A stretch of DNA of 64,000 nt from Nocardioides currus (lineage in GTDB: Bacteria > Actinomycetota > Actinomycetes > Propionibacteriales > Nocardioidaceae). Every line of letters begins with the position of its first letter. The first letter of the stretch is position 1. The position numbers and the translations under genes were made by a program. The notes under the pieces are model-generated. The model was not told the origin of the DNA. It did no database searches and saw nothing but the letters and a program-made list of their open reading frames with translations. Positions 8,780-19,146 of the stretch are shown in pieces. The stretch is taken from contig NZ_PYXZ01000004.1 of the NCBI RefSeq assembly GCF_003057875.1, positions 62,001 through 126,000 of the forward strand, given 5' to 3'.

Positions 8780-10293
8780 GACGAGACTCCTTCCAGGCCG
8801 GTGGCCTTGTCGAGCAGCGGCCCGCCCCACTCGGCGGTGTGCAGGGCCTCCAGGGCGGCGCCCACGCGGTAGACGCGGTCGTCGGCCAGGGCCGGGGCGA
8901 GCGCCTGGAAGCCGCTGGGGAGGCCGTCCTCGTCGGCGAGGCCGTTGGGGACCGAGATCCCGGGGACGCCGGCGAGGTTGGCCGGGATGGTGGCGAGGTC
9001 GTTGAGGTACATCGCCATCGGGTCGTCGAGCTTCTCCCCCAGCCGGAACGCCGTCGTCGGCGCGGTCGGCGAGACCAGCACGTCGACGCTCGCGAACGCG
9101 GCGTCGAAGTCGCGGCTGATCAGGGTGCGGATCTTCTGCGCCTGGCCGTAGTAGGCGTCGTAGTAGCCGCTGGAGAGGGCGTAGGTGCCCAGGATGATGC
9201 GGCGCTTGACCTCGTCGCCGAAGCCGGCGTCGCGGGTGGCGCGCATGACGTCCTCGGCGCTCGGGTCACCGTCGGGGGTGACCCGCAGGCCGTAGCGCAT
9301 GGCGTCGAACTTGGCGAGGTTGCTGGACGCCTCGGCCGGCAGGATCAGGTAGTAGGCGGCCAGCGCGTGCACGAAGGACGGGCAGGACACCTCGACGACC
9401 TCGGCGCCGGCCTTGACCAGCAGCTCGACGGACTCGTTGAAGCGGTTCATCACCCCGGCCTGCCAGCCGTCGCCGGAGAGCTCGGTGATGACGCCGACCT
9501 TGACCCCGGTCATGTCGCCGGTCGACCCGGCCTTCGCGGCCTCGGTGAACGAGGGCCACTCCTGCTGGATCGAGGTGGAGTCGCGCGGGTCGTGGCCGCC
9601 GATCACGTCGTGCAGCATCGCCGCGTCGAGGACGGTGCGGGTGACGGGGCCGGCCTGGTCGAGGCTGTTGGCGAGCGCGACGAGGCCGTAGCGGGACACC
9701 CCGCCGTACGTCGGCTTCACCCCGACGGTGCCGGTGACGGCGCCGGGCTGGCGGATCGAGCCGCCGGTGTCGGTGCCGATCGCCAGCGGCGCCTCGTAGG
9801 CGGCGACCGCGGCCGCGGAGCCACCGCCGGAGCCGCCGGGGATCCGGTCGAGGTCCCACGGGTTGCGGGTCGGGCCGTAGGCGGAGTGCTCGGTGGAGGA
9901 GCCCATCGCGAACTCGTCCATGTTGGTCTTGCCGAGGATCGGCAGGCCGGCCTCACGCAGGCGCGCGACGACGGTCGCGTCGTACGGCGGGATCCAGCCC
10001 TCGAGGATCTTCGAGCCGCAGGTGGTCGGCAGGCCTCGGGTGGCGAGCACGTCCTTGACCGCGATCGGGACGCCGTCGAGCGGACCGCGTACCTCACCGC
10101 GGGCGCGCCGGGCGTCGGACTCGGCCGCCTGGGCGAGCGCACCCTCGGCGTCCACGTGGAGGAACGCGTGCACCCGCTCGTCGACCTCGCCGATGCGGTC
10201 GAGGTGGCGCTGGGTGATGTCGACCGAGGTCACGGCGCCCTCGGCGAGCTGGTCGGCGAGCCACGCGGCCGTGGTCTCCACGCCGCCGCTCAC
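8776..10293 (-). CDS. gatA: Aspartyl/glutamyl-tRNA(Asn/Gln) amidotransferase subunit A
   Basis: This 505-residue amidase-signature protein has the catalytic Lys in GVPIAVKDV, the glycine/serine-rich [11 protein letters not shown] carrying the cis-Ser, and the nucleophile region DTGGSIRQP. It hydrolyses glutamine and passes ammonia to GatB. Its GTG start overlaps the gatC stop (GTGA) and its end overlaps gatB. Length is normal for the family. It is a housekeeping gene and nothing unusual was seen. Confidence 0.97.
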   Translation of the reverse strand: MSGGVETTAAWLADQLAEGAVTSVDITQRHLDRIGEVDERVHAFLHVDAEGALAQAAESDARRARGEVRGPLDGVPIAVKDVLATRGLPTTCGSKILEGWIPPYDATVVARLREAGLPILGKTNMDEFAMGSSTEHSAYGPTRNPWDLDRIPGGSGGGSAAAVAAYEAPLAIGTDTGGSIRQPGAVTGTVGVKPTYGGVSRYGLVALANSLDQAGPVTRTVLDAAMLHDVIGGHDPRDSTSIQQEWPSFTEAAKAGSTGDMTGVKVGVITELSGDGWQAGVMNRFNESVELLVKAGAEVVEVSCPSFVHALAAYYLILPAEASSNLAKFDAMRYGLRVTPDGDPSAEDVMRATRDAGFGDEVKRRIILGTYALSSGYYDAYYGQAQKIRTLISRDFDAAFASVDVLVSPTAPTTAFRLGEKLDDPMAMYLNDLATIPANLAGVPGISVPNGLADEDGLPSGFQALAPALADDRVYRVGAALEALHTAEWGGPLLDKATGLEGVSS

Positions 10294-10589
10294 TGCTCCT
10301 CCCCCAGGATCCGCGGGACGGAGAACCGCTGGTCCTCCACGGCCGGCGCCCCGGAGAGCGCCTCCTCGGCGGTGAGGCCGGGCACCACGACGTCGTCGCG
10401 GAAGACGTTGGTCAGCGGCAGCGCGTGCGACGTGGGTGGCACGTCGTCACCGGCGACACCGTTGATGGACGCGACCGACTCGAGGATCACGCTCAGCTGG
10501 GGGGCGAGGTGATCGAGCTCGGCGTCGTCGAGGTCGATGCGGGCGAGGGTGGCCAGGTGGGCCACCTCCTCGCGGGAGATCTCGGGCAT
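10290..10589 (-). CDS. gatC: Aspartyl/glutamyl-tRNA(Asn/Gln) amidotransferase subunit C
   Basis: This 99-residue protein begins [20 protein letters not shown], the typical GatC N-terminal helix, and ends in the extended segment (LTNVFRDDV, then FSVPRIL) that wraps around GatA and GatB. The ATG at 10589 gives normal length; the open frame extends further upstream without conservation. It is the first gene of gatCAB and is divergent from the sigma factor gene, with 79 bases between the two starts that must hold both promoters. Confidence 0.95.
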   Translation of the reverse strand: MPEISREEVAHLATLARIDLDDAELDHLAPQLSVILESVASINGVAGDDVPPTSHALPLTNVFRDDVVVPGLTAEEALSGAPAVEDQRFSVPRILGEEQ

Positions 10590-10668
10590 GACCGCAATCC
10601 TAGGTGCGCCCAACCCGACCGGCGCACGCGGCGTCTCTTGGGGTGATGATGCATCCGGAGGAGGACTG

Positions 10669-11199
10669 ATGGCACGACCCACGTCCGGCTCCCGGCACGA
10701 CGAGGACTTCACCGAGTTCGTGCAGGCGAGCTGGCCCGCGCTCTACCGCACGGCCCACCTCCTGCTCGGCGACCGCGAGCTGGCGGAGGACCTGGCGCAG
10801 ACCGCGCTCGCCAAGACGTACGCCGCGTGGTCGCGCATCGAGGACCGGTCGGCCGCTCCCGCCTACGCCCGGCGGACGCTGGTCAACACCGCGTCGTCGT
10901 GGTTCCGCAAGAAGGGCTGGCGCAACGAGCTGCCCACCGAGACCATGCCCGACCCCGGCTACGTCCTCGACCCGAGCACCCGCCCCGCGGTGATCGACGC
11001 CCTCGGCGCGTTGCCGCCGCGGCAGCGCGCGGTCGTCGTCCTCCGCTTCTACGACGACCTCTCGGTCGCCGAGACCGCCGAGGTCCTCGGCTGCTCGACC
11101 GGGACAGTCAAGAGCCAGACCTTCGAGGCGTTCGCCAAGCTGCGCGTGCTGCTGGGCGACGCCGTGATCCCCGAGACCCTGGGAGCCCACCGTGACTGA
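10669..11199 (+). CDS. RNA polymerase sigma factor, SigE-type ECF family
   Basis: This 176-residue protein has sigma region 2 ([38 protein letters not shown]) and region 4 ([36 protein letters not shown]). The pattern is that of the SigE-like extracytoplasmic-function sigma factors (SIG-cognate TIGR02983 style) common in actinobacteria. ATG at 10669 follows a strong ribosome site (ggaggagg). The next gene overlaps it by 8 bases and encodes a membrane protein, the usual arrangement for a sigma factor and its anti-sigma or sensor partner. Target genes are unknown. Confidence 0.92.
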   Translation: MARPTSGSRHDEDFTEFVQASWPALYRTAHLLLGDRELAEDLAQTALAKTYAAWSRIEDRSAAPAYARRTLVNTASSWFRKKGWRNELPTETMPDPGYVLDPSTRPAVIDALGALPPRQRAVVVLRFYDDLSVAETAEVLGCSTGTVKSQTFEAFAKLRVLLGDAVIPETLGAHRD

Positions 11200-12418
11200 A
11201 CGACTTGCCCAGCTCATGCGCGAGGAGGCCGACGGCCTCGACGTCCCGCTCCCCCGCGTCGAGGCGATCATCCTCGAGGGCCGGCGCGAGCGCCGGCGCC
11301 GACGCGTCCTCCCCGCCCTCGCCGGTGTGGCGGCCGCGGCGGTGGCCGGCGCGCTGCTCGTGCCCCACCTGGTCGACGACCCCGCTCCTTCCGGGGAGTC
11401 GGTGACCGCCCACGAGCGTGCCGACGCCGCGTTCTCGGGCGCCGAGGCGGCAGCCGCGGCCGACGCGTACGCCCGGGGTGGCGCGTTCGCCGCGGGGTCC
11501 CGGCTCTACTTCGGCGGCAGCGGCGAGTTCGGCGTCCCGATCGACGACCCGGCCGTGAAGTCGGTCTACTACACCTCCGCCGGGGTGCTCGTGCGCCACG
11601 GCACGGACTACGCGATGGACGACGCCAGCCGCGACGGCTACTCCCTCGTGCGCACCGACGGCAGCATCACCGGGCTCGACCTGCACCTCGGCGACGTCTC
11701 CGCGTCCACCGACCCGACGCAGCCGTTGCTCGCCTACGCGCGGCCCGGCCGAGGCAGCGGCGACTGGGACGTCGTCGTGCTCGACCTCGAGTCGGGCGAG
11801 CCGGTGGCCACCGTGCCCGTGGACGGCGCGTTCACCTGGGGTGGCTGGGACGCACCCCCGGTCGCCCTCGAGGGCGACCGGGTCTACCTCGGGCTGGACG
11901 ACGCCATGCTGGCGGTCGACTGGCACACCGGCGAGACCACGACGACGCCGCTGCCCACCTCGACGTACCCCGAGATCAACGGCGACCGCTACCTCTCGAT
12001 CGACAACGGCGTCTCCGACGACGGGACGGGGCTCGACGCGAGCGTCCGGGTGCGGGACGCCCTCACCGGCGAGACGCTGCTCGACCTGCCCGACGTGGGC
12101 GACCGGTTCGCCTCGCTCTCGCCCGACGGGGAGCAGGTGCTCGTGCTGCCGTACCTCCCGGTCGGCGACGACGGTCAGGTCCAGGAGGTCCCCGGCGCCG
12201 TGCTCTACACGGTGGCCACGGGCGAGGAGACGACGATCCCCGCGTCTCCGCTCGGCGGCTACGGCTGGACGCCCGACGGCCTGGTCTTCAGCGTGGCCGG
12301 CGACAGCACGACCCTGTGCGAGGCAGGCAGCGGCTGCACGACCACCCCGCTCGATCTCGACCTGAGCGACGGGGAGGTCGGCACCCTGCGCCTGGGCGGG
12401 ATGGTCAACGAGAGCTAG
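11192..12418 (+). CDS. Membrane-anchored propeller-like protein, putative partner of the sigma factor
   Basis: This 408-residue protein has a short cytoplasmic N-terminus ([19 protein letters not shown]) and a basic run RRERRRRR. One membrane helix (LPALAGVAAAAVAGALLVPHLV, about residues 36-57) follows, then a large extracytoplasmic region with repeated strands such as WDVVVLDLESGEPVATVPV, DAMLAVDWHTGETTTTPL and SVRVRDALTGETLLDLPDVG, as in WD40/YVTN-like propellers. GTG at 11192 overlaps the sigma gene, indicating translational coupling. The layout suggests an anti-sigma or sensor role, but no zinc-binding anti-sigma motif (HxxxCxxC) is present. Function is therefore inferred only from position. 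Confidence 0.7.
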   Translation: MTERLAQLMREEADGLDVPLPRVEAIILEGRRERRRRRVLPALAGVAAAAVAGALLVPHLVDDPAPSGESVTAHERADAAFSGAEAAAAADAYARGGAFAAGSRLYFGGSGEFGVPIDDPAVKSVYYTSAGVLVRHGTDYAMDDASRDGYSLVRTDGSITGLDLHLGDVSASTDPTQPLLAYARPGRGSGDWDVVVLDLESGEPVATVPVDGAFTWGGWDAPPVALEGDRVYLGLDDAMLAVDWHTGETTTTPLPTSTYPEINGDRYLSIDNGVSDDGTGLDASVRVRDALTGETLLDLPDVGDRFASLSPDGEQVLVLPYLPVGDDGQVQEVPGAVLYTVATGEETTIPASPLGGYGWTPDGLVFSVAGDSTTLCEAGSGCTTTPLDLDLSDGEVGTLRLGGMVNES

Positions 12419-12426
12419 GGCGCGGC

Positions 12427-13680
12427 TCAGCAGCTCTTGCGCCGCTCGATCTCCTTGCACTTGTCCTTGCCGCCCTTGCCGAAGCCGATGTCGAAGCCCT
12501 TCCCGCCGATCAGCACGTCCTTCTGGTTGGACCCGGTGATGACGTCGGCGCCACCGCGGCCCTTGATCACGGCACCGAAGTCGGGGTGCGCGGTGATGAC
12601 CTCACCCTTGTCGGTGCCCTTGTAGATCGTCCTGGCGTAGCCCGGCAGCGAGACCTCGGTGAAGCTCTGGATCTTGCCGCTGACCGCCACGGGCTGCAGC
12701 CTGATGACCTTGGTCAGCCCCTTGCGCTGGTCGATGCGCACCGTCGGGAGCAGGGCCGGGTTGGCGTAGGCCACGAGCCGGAGCTTGTCCTGCCCGCCGT
12801 TGCCGACGATGTCGAAGCCCGACTCGCCCGGCACCGGCACGGTCACGACATCGCCGCCCGAGCCGCCCTTGATGAAGGTCTTGTTGGGCGAGGAGTTGGT
12901 GATCGCGTCCTGCCCGGGACCGCCGCCCAGGGTGTCGTAGCCGGCCACGCTCACGATCTTGTCGTCGCCCGAGCCGCCGTCGACGATGTCGTTGCCCGCG
13001 CTGTCGTTGCCGTCGGGGGTGATGGTGTCGTCGCCGTCCTGACCGAAGATCTGGTCGTCGCCGCCCATGCCGTAGAGCCGGTCGTCCTTGTAGGTCCCGC
13101 GGATCACGTCGTTGAAGGGCGTGCCGACGAAGCCGATCGCCGACCCGGCGGCGACCACGATGGTGTCGGTGCCGTCGGCGCCCACGACGGCGGGTACGGC
13201 GCGGAGGTCGACGACGGCGGCCGCCGGCGCGCTGAAGTAGCTGATCGTGTCGGGGTCGGCCTCGACGCCGGCGGAGACCGCCCGGGCGTCGTAGCCCGGG
13301 TCGACGTAGTCGTTGCCGGCCCCCGGGACGATCGTGTCGCCGGTCTTCTTGAACCGGCCGAAGGAGTCCGTGCGGTAGTTGTCGAGCTCGCCGTAGATGC
13401 GGTCGTCGTCGGGTCCGCCCGAGATCCGGTCGGCGCCGGCGCCGCCGCAGATCAGGTCGTTGCCGCCACCACCCGCGATGGTGTCGTTGCCGTCGCCCGC
13501 CCAGATGACGTCACGCTTCGCCGTCCCCGTCAGCTTGTTGGCCTTGGCGTTGCCGACGATCGTGGCGCGCTCGCCGGCGCACGTCGGCGGAGCAGCCTGG
13601 GCGGCCTGGGCAGGTGCGCCCAGCGCGATGATCGGCAGCCCGAGGGCGAGGGTGGCGGTGAGGACGGGGAGCAGACGCAT
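12427..13680 (-). CDS. Secreted RTX (haemolysin-type calcium-binding repeat) protein
   Basis: The 417-residue protein has a signal peptide (MRLLPVLTATLALGLPIIAL, then GAPAQAAQAA) and many glycine/aspartate nonapeptides such as GDGNDTIAGGGGNDLICGG, GGPDDDRIYGE, GGDDQIFGQDGDDTITPDG and GSGGDVVTVP. These form calcium-binding parallel beta rolls. No enzymatic domain is visible. It ends in a Cys/Lys-rich tail (KDKCKEIERRKSC) also found in actinobacterial relatives. ATG at 13680 has a good ribosome site (cggaggaa); the open frame extends to 13806 but lacks support. It is convergent with the propeller gene with 8 bases between. Likely exported by the Sec route; role unknown. Confidence 0.85.
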   Translation of the reverse strand: MRLLPVLTATLALGLPIIALGAPAQAAQAAPPTCAGERATIVGNAKANKLTGTAKRDVIWAGDGNDTIAGGGGNDLICGGAGADRISGGPDDDRIYGELDNYRTDSFGRFKKTGDTIVPGAGNDYVDPGYDARAVSAGVEADPDTISYFSAPAAAVVDLRAVPAVVGADGTDTIVVAAGSAIGFVGTPFNDVIRGTYKDDRLYGMGGDDQIFGQDGDDTITPDGNDSAGNDIVDGGSGDDKIVSVAGYDTLGGGPGQDAITNSSPNKTFIKGGSGGDVVTVPVPGESGFDIVGNGGQDKLRLVAYANPALLPTVRIDQRKGLTKVIRLQPVAVSGKIQSFTEVSLPGYARTIYKGTDKGEVITAHPDFGAVIKGRGGADVITGSNQKDVLIGGKGFDIGFGKGGKDKCKEIERRKSC

Positions 13681-13789
13681 GGGTTCCTCCGAGGTTGGAC
13701 GTCCAGGCTGGTGTAGCCACAGGTGTGACGCCCCAAACATCTGCGGAGTTGTCGGCTCGGTTGGCCGGCGGTGTTGCCGACGCTGCGAC

Positions 13790-15991
<2,202 letters not shown>

Positions 15992-16016
15992 TCACACCGA
16001 TGTCGCGCATTCGTCG

Positions 16017-16036
16017 ATGAAACGGACTTGTTCCAT
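16017..16036. promoter_or_regulatory. Operator-like inverted repeat 1 upstream of tetR
   Basis: The sequence ATGAAACGGACTTGTTCCAT has outer arms ATGaAAC and GTTcCAT that pair imperfectly. The same arms recur in a second site 44 bases downstream. It covers the -35 box of the predicted tetR promoter. It is probably bound by the neighbouring TetR protein. Confidence 0.6.
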
Positions 16037-16056
16037 CCACCGATCGGGCGTACGGT
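16028..16056 (+). promoter_or_regulatory. Predicted promoter of tetR-MFS
   Basis: TTGTTC (16028-16033) and TACGGT (16051-16056) are separated by 17 bases, fitting a sigma-70 type promoter. It is flanked on both sides by the inverted repeats, as expected for an autorepressed gene. Confidence 0.5.
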
Positions 16057-16060
16057 CCTC

Positions 16061-16085
16061 ATGAAACGAAACTGTTTCGTTCCAT
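16061..16085. promoter_or_regulatory. Operator-like inverted repeat 2 upstream of tetR
   Basis: A 25-base near-perfect palindrome is built from ATGAAACGAAAC and GTTTCGTTCCAT around a central T. It lies between the predicted -10 box and the tetR start at 16112. Size and position fit a TetR-dimer operator. Confidence 0.7.
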
Positions 16086-16111
16086 CATCACCCGATCTCC
16101 GAGGATCCACC

Positions 16112-16729
16112 ATGACGCCACCGGACACCGACAGCGCGGTCAGTCGACCGCGCGTGGAGGGCGATCGCGAGCTGGAGATCCTCCACGCCGCGCTCGACGT
16201 CCTCGCCGACGCCGGCTACGACCGTCTGACCATGGACGCCGTGGCCACCGCGGCGAAGGCCAGCAAGGCCACCCTCTACCGTCGCTGGAGCACCAAGCAG
16301 GCGCTCGTGGTCGACGCGGTCTGCTCGCAGAAGGCCGCCGCCCCGGTCCCCGACACCGGCAACCTGCGCGACGACCTGATCGAGATGTACACCGGCCTCG
16401 GGGGCATGCGCGATCCGCGCGGCCTGGCGGTCCTGGCCGCCGTGGTCACCGCCATGTCGCGCGACGAGGAGTTCGCGGAGACCTATCGCTGCGACTTCAT
16501 CGCCCCCAAGATCGCCGCGTCCCGGGTCATCTTCGACCGCGCCCGCGAGCGCGGGGAGGTCGCCGACGGTGTCGACATCCCCCTCCTCGCCGGCGCCCTG
16601 CCGGGCATCGTGCTCCACCGCGTCTTCCTCCTCGGCGAGGAGGCGACGCCCGAGCTGATCGAGCACGTCATCGATCAGATCATCATTCCGGCCACGACCT
16701 GTCCGCATCTGCCGACAGCCTCTGAGTAG
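16112..16729 (+). CDS. TetR/AcrR family transcriptional regulator
   Basis: This 205-residue protein has the N-terminal TetR helix-turn-helix: ILHAALDVLADAGYDRLTMD, then VATAAKASKATLYRRWSTKQALV (about residues 20-62). The C-terminal part resembles the TetR_C domain of efflux-pump repressors. ATG at 16112 follows a weak ribosome site. An upstream in-frame start at 16028 would read through the predicted promoter and operator, so it was rejected. It sits 46 bases before an MFS drug-transporter gene, and two inverted repeats lie upstream. It very likely represses itself and the transporter. Confidence 0.9.
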   Translation: MTPPDTDSAVSRPRVEGDRELEILHAALDVLADAGYDRLTMDAVATAAKASKATLYRRWSTKQALVVDAVCSQKAAAPVPDTGNLRDDLIEMYTGLGGMRDPRGLAVLAAVVTAMSRDEEFAETYRCDFIAPKIAASRVIFDRARERGEVADGVDIPLLAGALPGIVLHRVFLLGEEATPELIEHVIDQIIIPATTCPHLPTASE

Positions 16730-16775
16730 CACTCCACGAACCCCACGTCTCCACCCGACTCATCCAAGGAACCCC

Positions 16776-18374
16776 ATGACCGACACCAGCAGCACCACAC
16801 CCCCCGATCAGGTTGCGTCGCCGCCGGCGCGCGAGCTCAACCTGGCCTGGGCCCTCGTCCTGATCTCCATCGCCCAGCTGATGGTCGTGCTCGACGCCAC
16901 CATCGCCAACATCGCGCTGCCCTACATCCAGAAGGACCTCGCCATCAGCCAGGCCAACCTGACCTGGATCGTCACGGGCTACGCCCTGGCCTTCGGCAGC
17001 CTGCTGCTCCTCGGCGGCCGTCTGGGTGACCTCTACGGCCGCCGCAAGGTCTTCATGGTCGGCCTCGCGATCTTCGCGATCGCCTCCCTGCTCGGCGGGT
17101 TGGCGACCAACGAGCCGCTGCTCCTCGCAGCGCGCGGCCTGCAGGGCCTCGGCGCGGCTCTCGCCTCCCCGGCGGCCCTCGCGCTCATCACCACGACGTT
17201 CCCCGCCGGTCCGGCGCGCAACCGCGCGTTCGCGGTGTACGCCGCGATGTCCGGCGCCGGCGCTGCGGTCGGCCTGATCCTGGGTGGCTGGCTCACCGGC
17301 ACCTCCCCGGAGATCTTCGGCATCGACGTCGACGGGTGGCGCTTCACCTTCCTCATCAACGTGCCGATCGGCCTGCTGGCGGCCTTCCTGGCGCCGCGCT
17401 TCCTCAACGAGTCCGAGTCGCACCCGGGCGAGCTCGACCTGCCCGGGGCCGTCACGGGCACCCTCGGCCTGCTGGGTGTCGTCTACGGCCTCTCCCGGGC
17501 CGGCACGGAGGGCTGGGGCGACGGCGCCACCATCGCCAGCCTGGTCGCCGGCGTCGTGATGCTGGTCATCTTCGGCCTCGTCGAGAGCCGGGTCGAGCAC
17601 CCGCTCCTCCCGTTCCGCATCTTCACCAACCGCACCCGCGCCTCGAGCTTCGTGGCCATGTTCCTCGCCCCGGCTGCGATGTTCGCGATGTTCTACTTCC
17701 TGAGCCAGTACATCCAGAACGTCATGGGCTACAGCCCGCTCAAGGCCGGCGTCGCGTTCCTGCCGTTCACCGTCGGCATCGTCGTCGGCGCCGGGATGGC
17801 CTCCAACCTGGTGGGTCGCATCAACCCGCGCTACATCTCCGGCGTGGGGACGCTGCTCGCGGCCAGTGCCCTGTTCGGCTTCTCGCGGTTGCCCTACGAC
17901 ACCACGTTCCCGGTGAGTGACGTGACGGGGACCTACGTCACCGACATCATGCCGTTCATCGTCCTGATGGCGTTCGGCATGGGCCTGACGTTCGTGCCCG
18001 TCACCCTGACGGCCGTCCACCACCTGCGCGCCCAGGAGTCCGGCATCGGCTCGGGCGTGCTCAACACGGCCCAGCAGGTCGGTGGAGCCCTGGGCCTCGC
18101 CGTGCTGTCCACGGTGGCGACGCAGACGTTCACCGACAGGGGTGCCGAGCTGGCCAGGGCCGGTGCCGCCGCCGGTGGCCAGGCCCCGTCGCCGGACGTG
18201 GTGGAGAAGATGCAGATGATCGCCCAGCAGCAGGTCTTCACCGAGGGCTCCACCCAGGCGTTCCTGGTCGGCTCCGTCCTCATGCTGGCGGCGTCCGCCG
18301 TGATCTGGATCTTCCTCGACGTCAAGCACGAGGAGCTCGCGACCGACGGTCCGGACGGCGTGCACGTCGGCTGA
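16776..18374 (+). CDS. MFS transporter, DHA2 (EmrB/QacA) family, 14 membrane segments
   Basis: The 532-residue protein has a membrane-segment pattern and motifs of drug:H+ antiporter family 2. Motif A-like GGRLGDLYGRRKVF follows helix 2, and LDATIANIALPYIQKDL lies in helix 1 with its conserved Asp. QGLGAALASPAALALITTTF and the internal repeat near FLSQYIQNVMGYSPLKAGVAFLPF complete the pattern. Such proteins export hydrophobic or cationic drugs using the proton gradient. Controlled with tetR; a strong hairpin lies just past its stop. Which compound it exports cannot be read from sequence. Confidence 0.92.
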   Translation: MTDTSSTTPPDQVASPPARELNLAWALVLISIAQLMVVLDATIANIALPYIQKDLAISQANLTWIVTGYALAFGSLLLLGGRLGDLYGRRKVFMVGLAIFAIASLLGGLATNEPLLLAARGLQGLGAALASPAALALITTTFPAGPARNRAFAVYAAMSGAGAAVGLILGGWLTGTSPEIFGIDVDGWRFTFLINVPIGLLAAFLAPRFLNESESHPGELDLPGAVTGTLGLLGVVYGLSRAGTEGWGDGATIASLVAGVVMLVIFGLVESRVEHPLLPFRIFTNRTRASSFVAMFLAPAAMFAMFYFLSQYIQNVMGYSPLKAGVAFLPFTVGIVVGAGMASNLVGRINPRYISGVGTLLAASALFGFSRLPYDTTFPVSDVTGTYVTDIMPFIVLMAFGMGLTFVPVTLTAVHHLRAQESGIGSGVLNTAQQVGGALGLAVLSTVATQTFTDRGAELARAGAAAGGQAPSPDVVEKMQMIAQQQVFTEGSTQAFLVGSVLMLAASAVIWIFLDVKHEELATDGPDGVHVG

Positions 18375-18390
18375 CCGAGCGCCGCACCAC

Positions 18391-18427
18391 CCACGTGGGC
18401 ACCCGCCTCGAGCGGGTGCCCACGTGG
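18391..18427 (+). terminator. Strong hairpin terminator after the MFS gene
   Basis: A perfect 16-bp stem (CCACGTGGGCACCCGC and its complement) encloses a 5-base loop CTCGA and starts 17 bases after the MFS stop. No T-run follows, as is usual for high-GC actinobacterial terminators. Confidence 0.75.
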
Positions 18428-18483
18428 CATTTCCGCCCATCCGATGCCGCCACCCACTCCGAACACCTCTCGTGACGGACCGG

Positions 18484-19110
18484 ATGACCACGACGTACGC
18501 CTCCCCCGAGTCGCCGCGGGGGATCGTGCTGATGCTCCACGGCGGCAAGCCCCGCTCGCGCCAGGCCGTGGGCGGGCGCAGCGCGTCGTGGCGACGCTCG
18601 GACTGGATGGCCCGCACGATCGCGGACCGTGTGGAGCAGAGGCAGGTCGGCCTGTCACTCCTCCGGTTCGGTGAGCGCGGCTGGAACCGCGGCACCGACC
18701 GGGTCGCCGACGCCCGGTCGGCCCTCGACGAGGTCCGGGGGACGTACGGCGACGTGCCGGTCGTCCTCCTCGGCCACTCGATGGGCGCCCGGGTGGCCGT
18801 CCACGTCGCCGACCACCCGTCCGTGGTCGGCGTGGTGGGGCTGGCTCCGTGGTGGTCGGCCGACGACCCCGTCGACACCCTCCCCGGCCGCAGCCTCGTC
18901 GCCGCGCACGGGCGCCGGGACCGCATCACGTCCTTCGCGGAGACGACCCGCTACGTCGAGCGCGCCAAGGGCATCGCGCTGGCGGTGCAGCTCGTCGACA
19001 TGGGCCAGCTCGGCCACTACATGCTCACCGACGTGGAGCAGTGGAACACCGTCGCCGTGACGTCCTCGATCCAGCTCCTCGACCTGCACGAGCACGCCCA
19101 GGGCAGCTAG
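18484..19110 (+). CDS. Alpha/beta hydrolase family protein
   Basis: This 208-residue protein begins with the oxyanion-hole strand GIVLMLHGG and carries the nucleophile elbow LLGHSMGARVA (Ser of GHSMG). A likely catalytic acid lies in the HGRRDRIT strand (VAAHGRRDR) and the His in MGQLGHYML. The active-site set is complete, so it should be a soluble serine hydrolase. Substrate is unknown. GTG at 18472 is an alternative start; starts further upstream would lie inside the terminator hairpin. It runs toward the carboxylesterase gene on the other strand. Confidence 0.82.
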   Translation: MTTTYASPESPRGIVLMLHGGKPRSRQAVGGRSASWRRSDWMARTIADRVEQRQVGLSLLRFGERGWNRGTDRVADARSALDEVRGTYGDVPVVLLGHSMGARVAVHVADHPSVVGVVGLAPWWSADDPVDTLPGRSLVAAHGRRDRITSFAETTRYVERAKGIALAVQLVDMGQLGHYMLTDVEQWNTVAVTSSIQLLDLHEHAQGS

Positions 19111-19146
19111 GCAGGGCCACGACCGGTCTCCCGGGTGCCGGTCCCC

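Noticed and set aside
19110..19146. Terminator between the hydrolase and carboxylesterase genes
   Set aside because: Only a weak, short stem (CCGG-type) is visible; not distinguishable from background.
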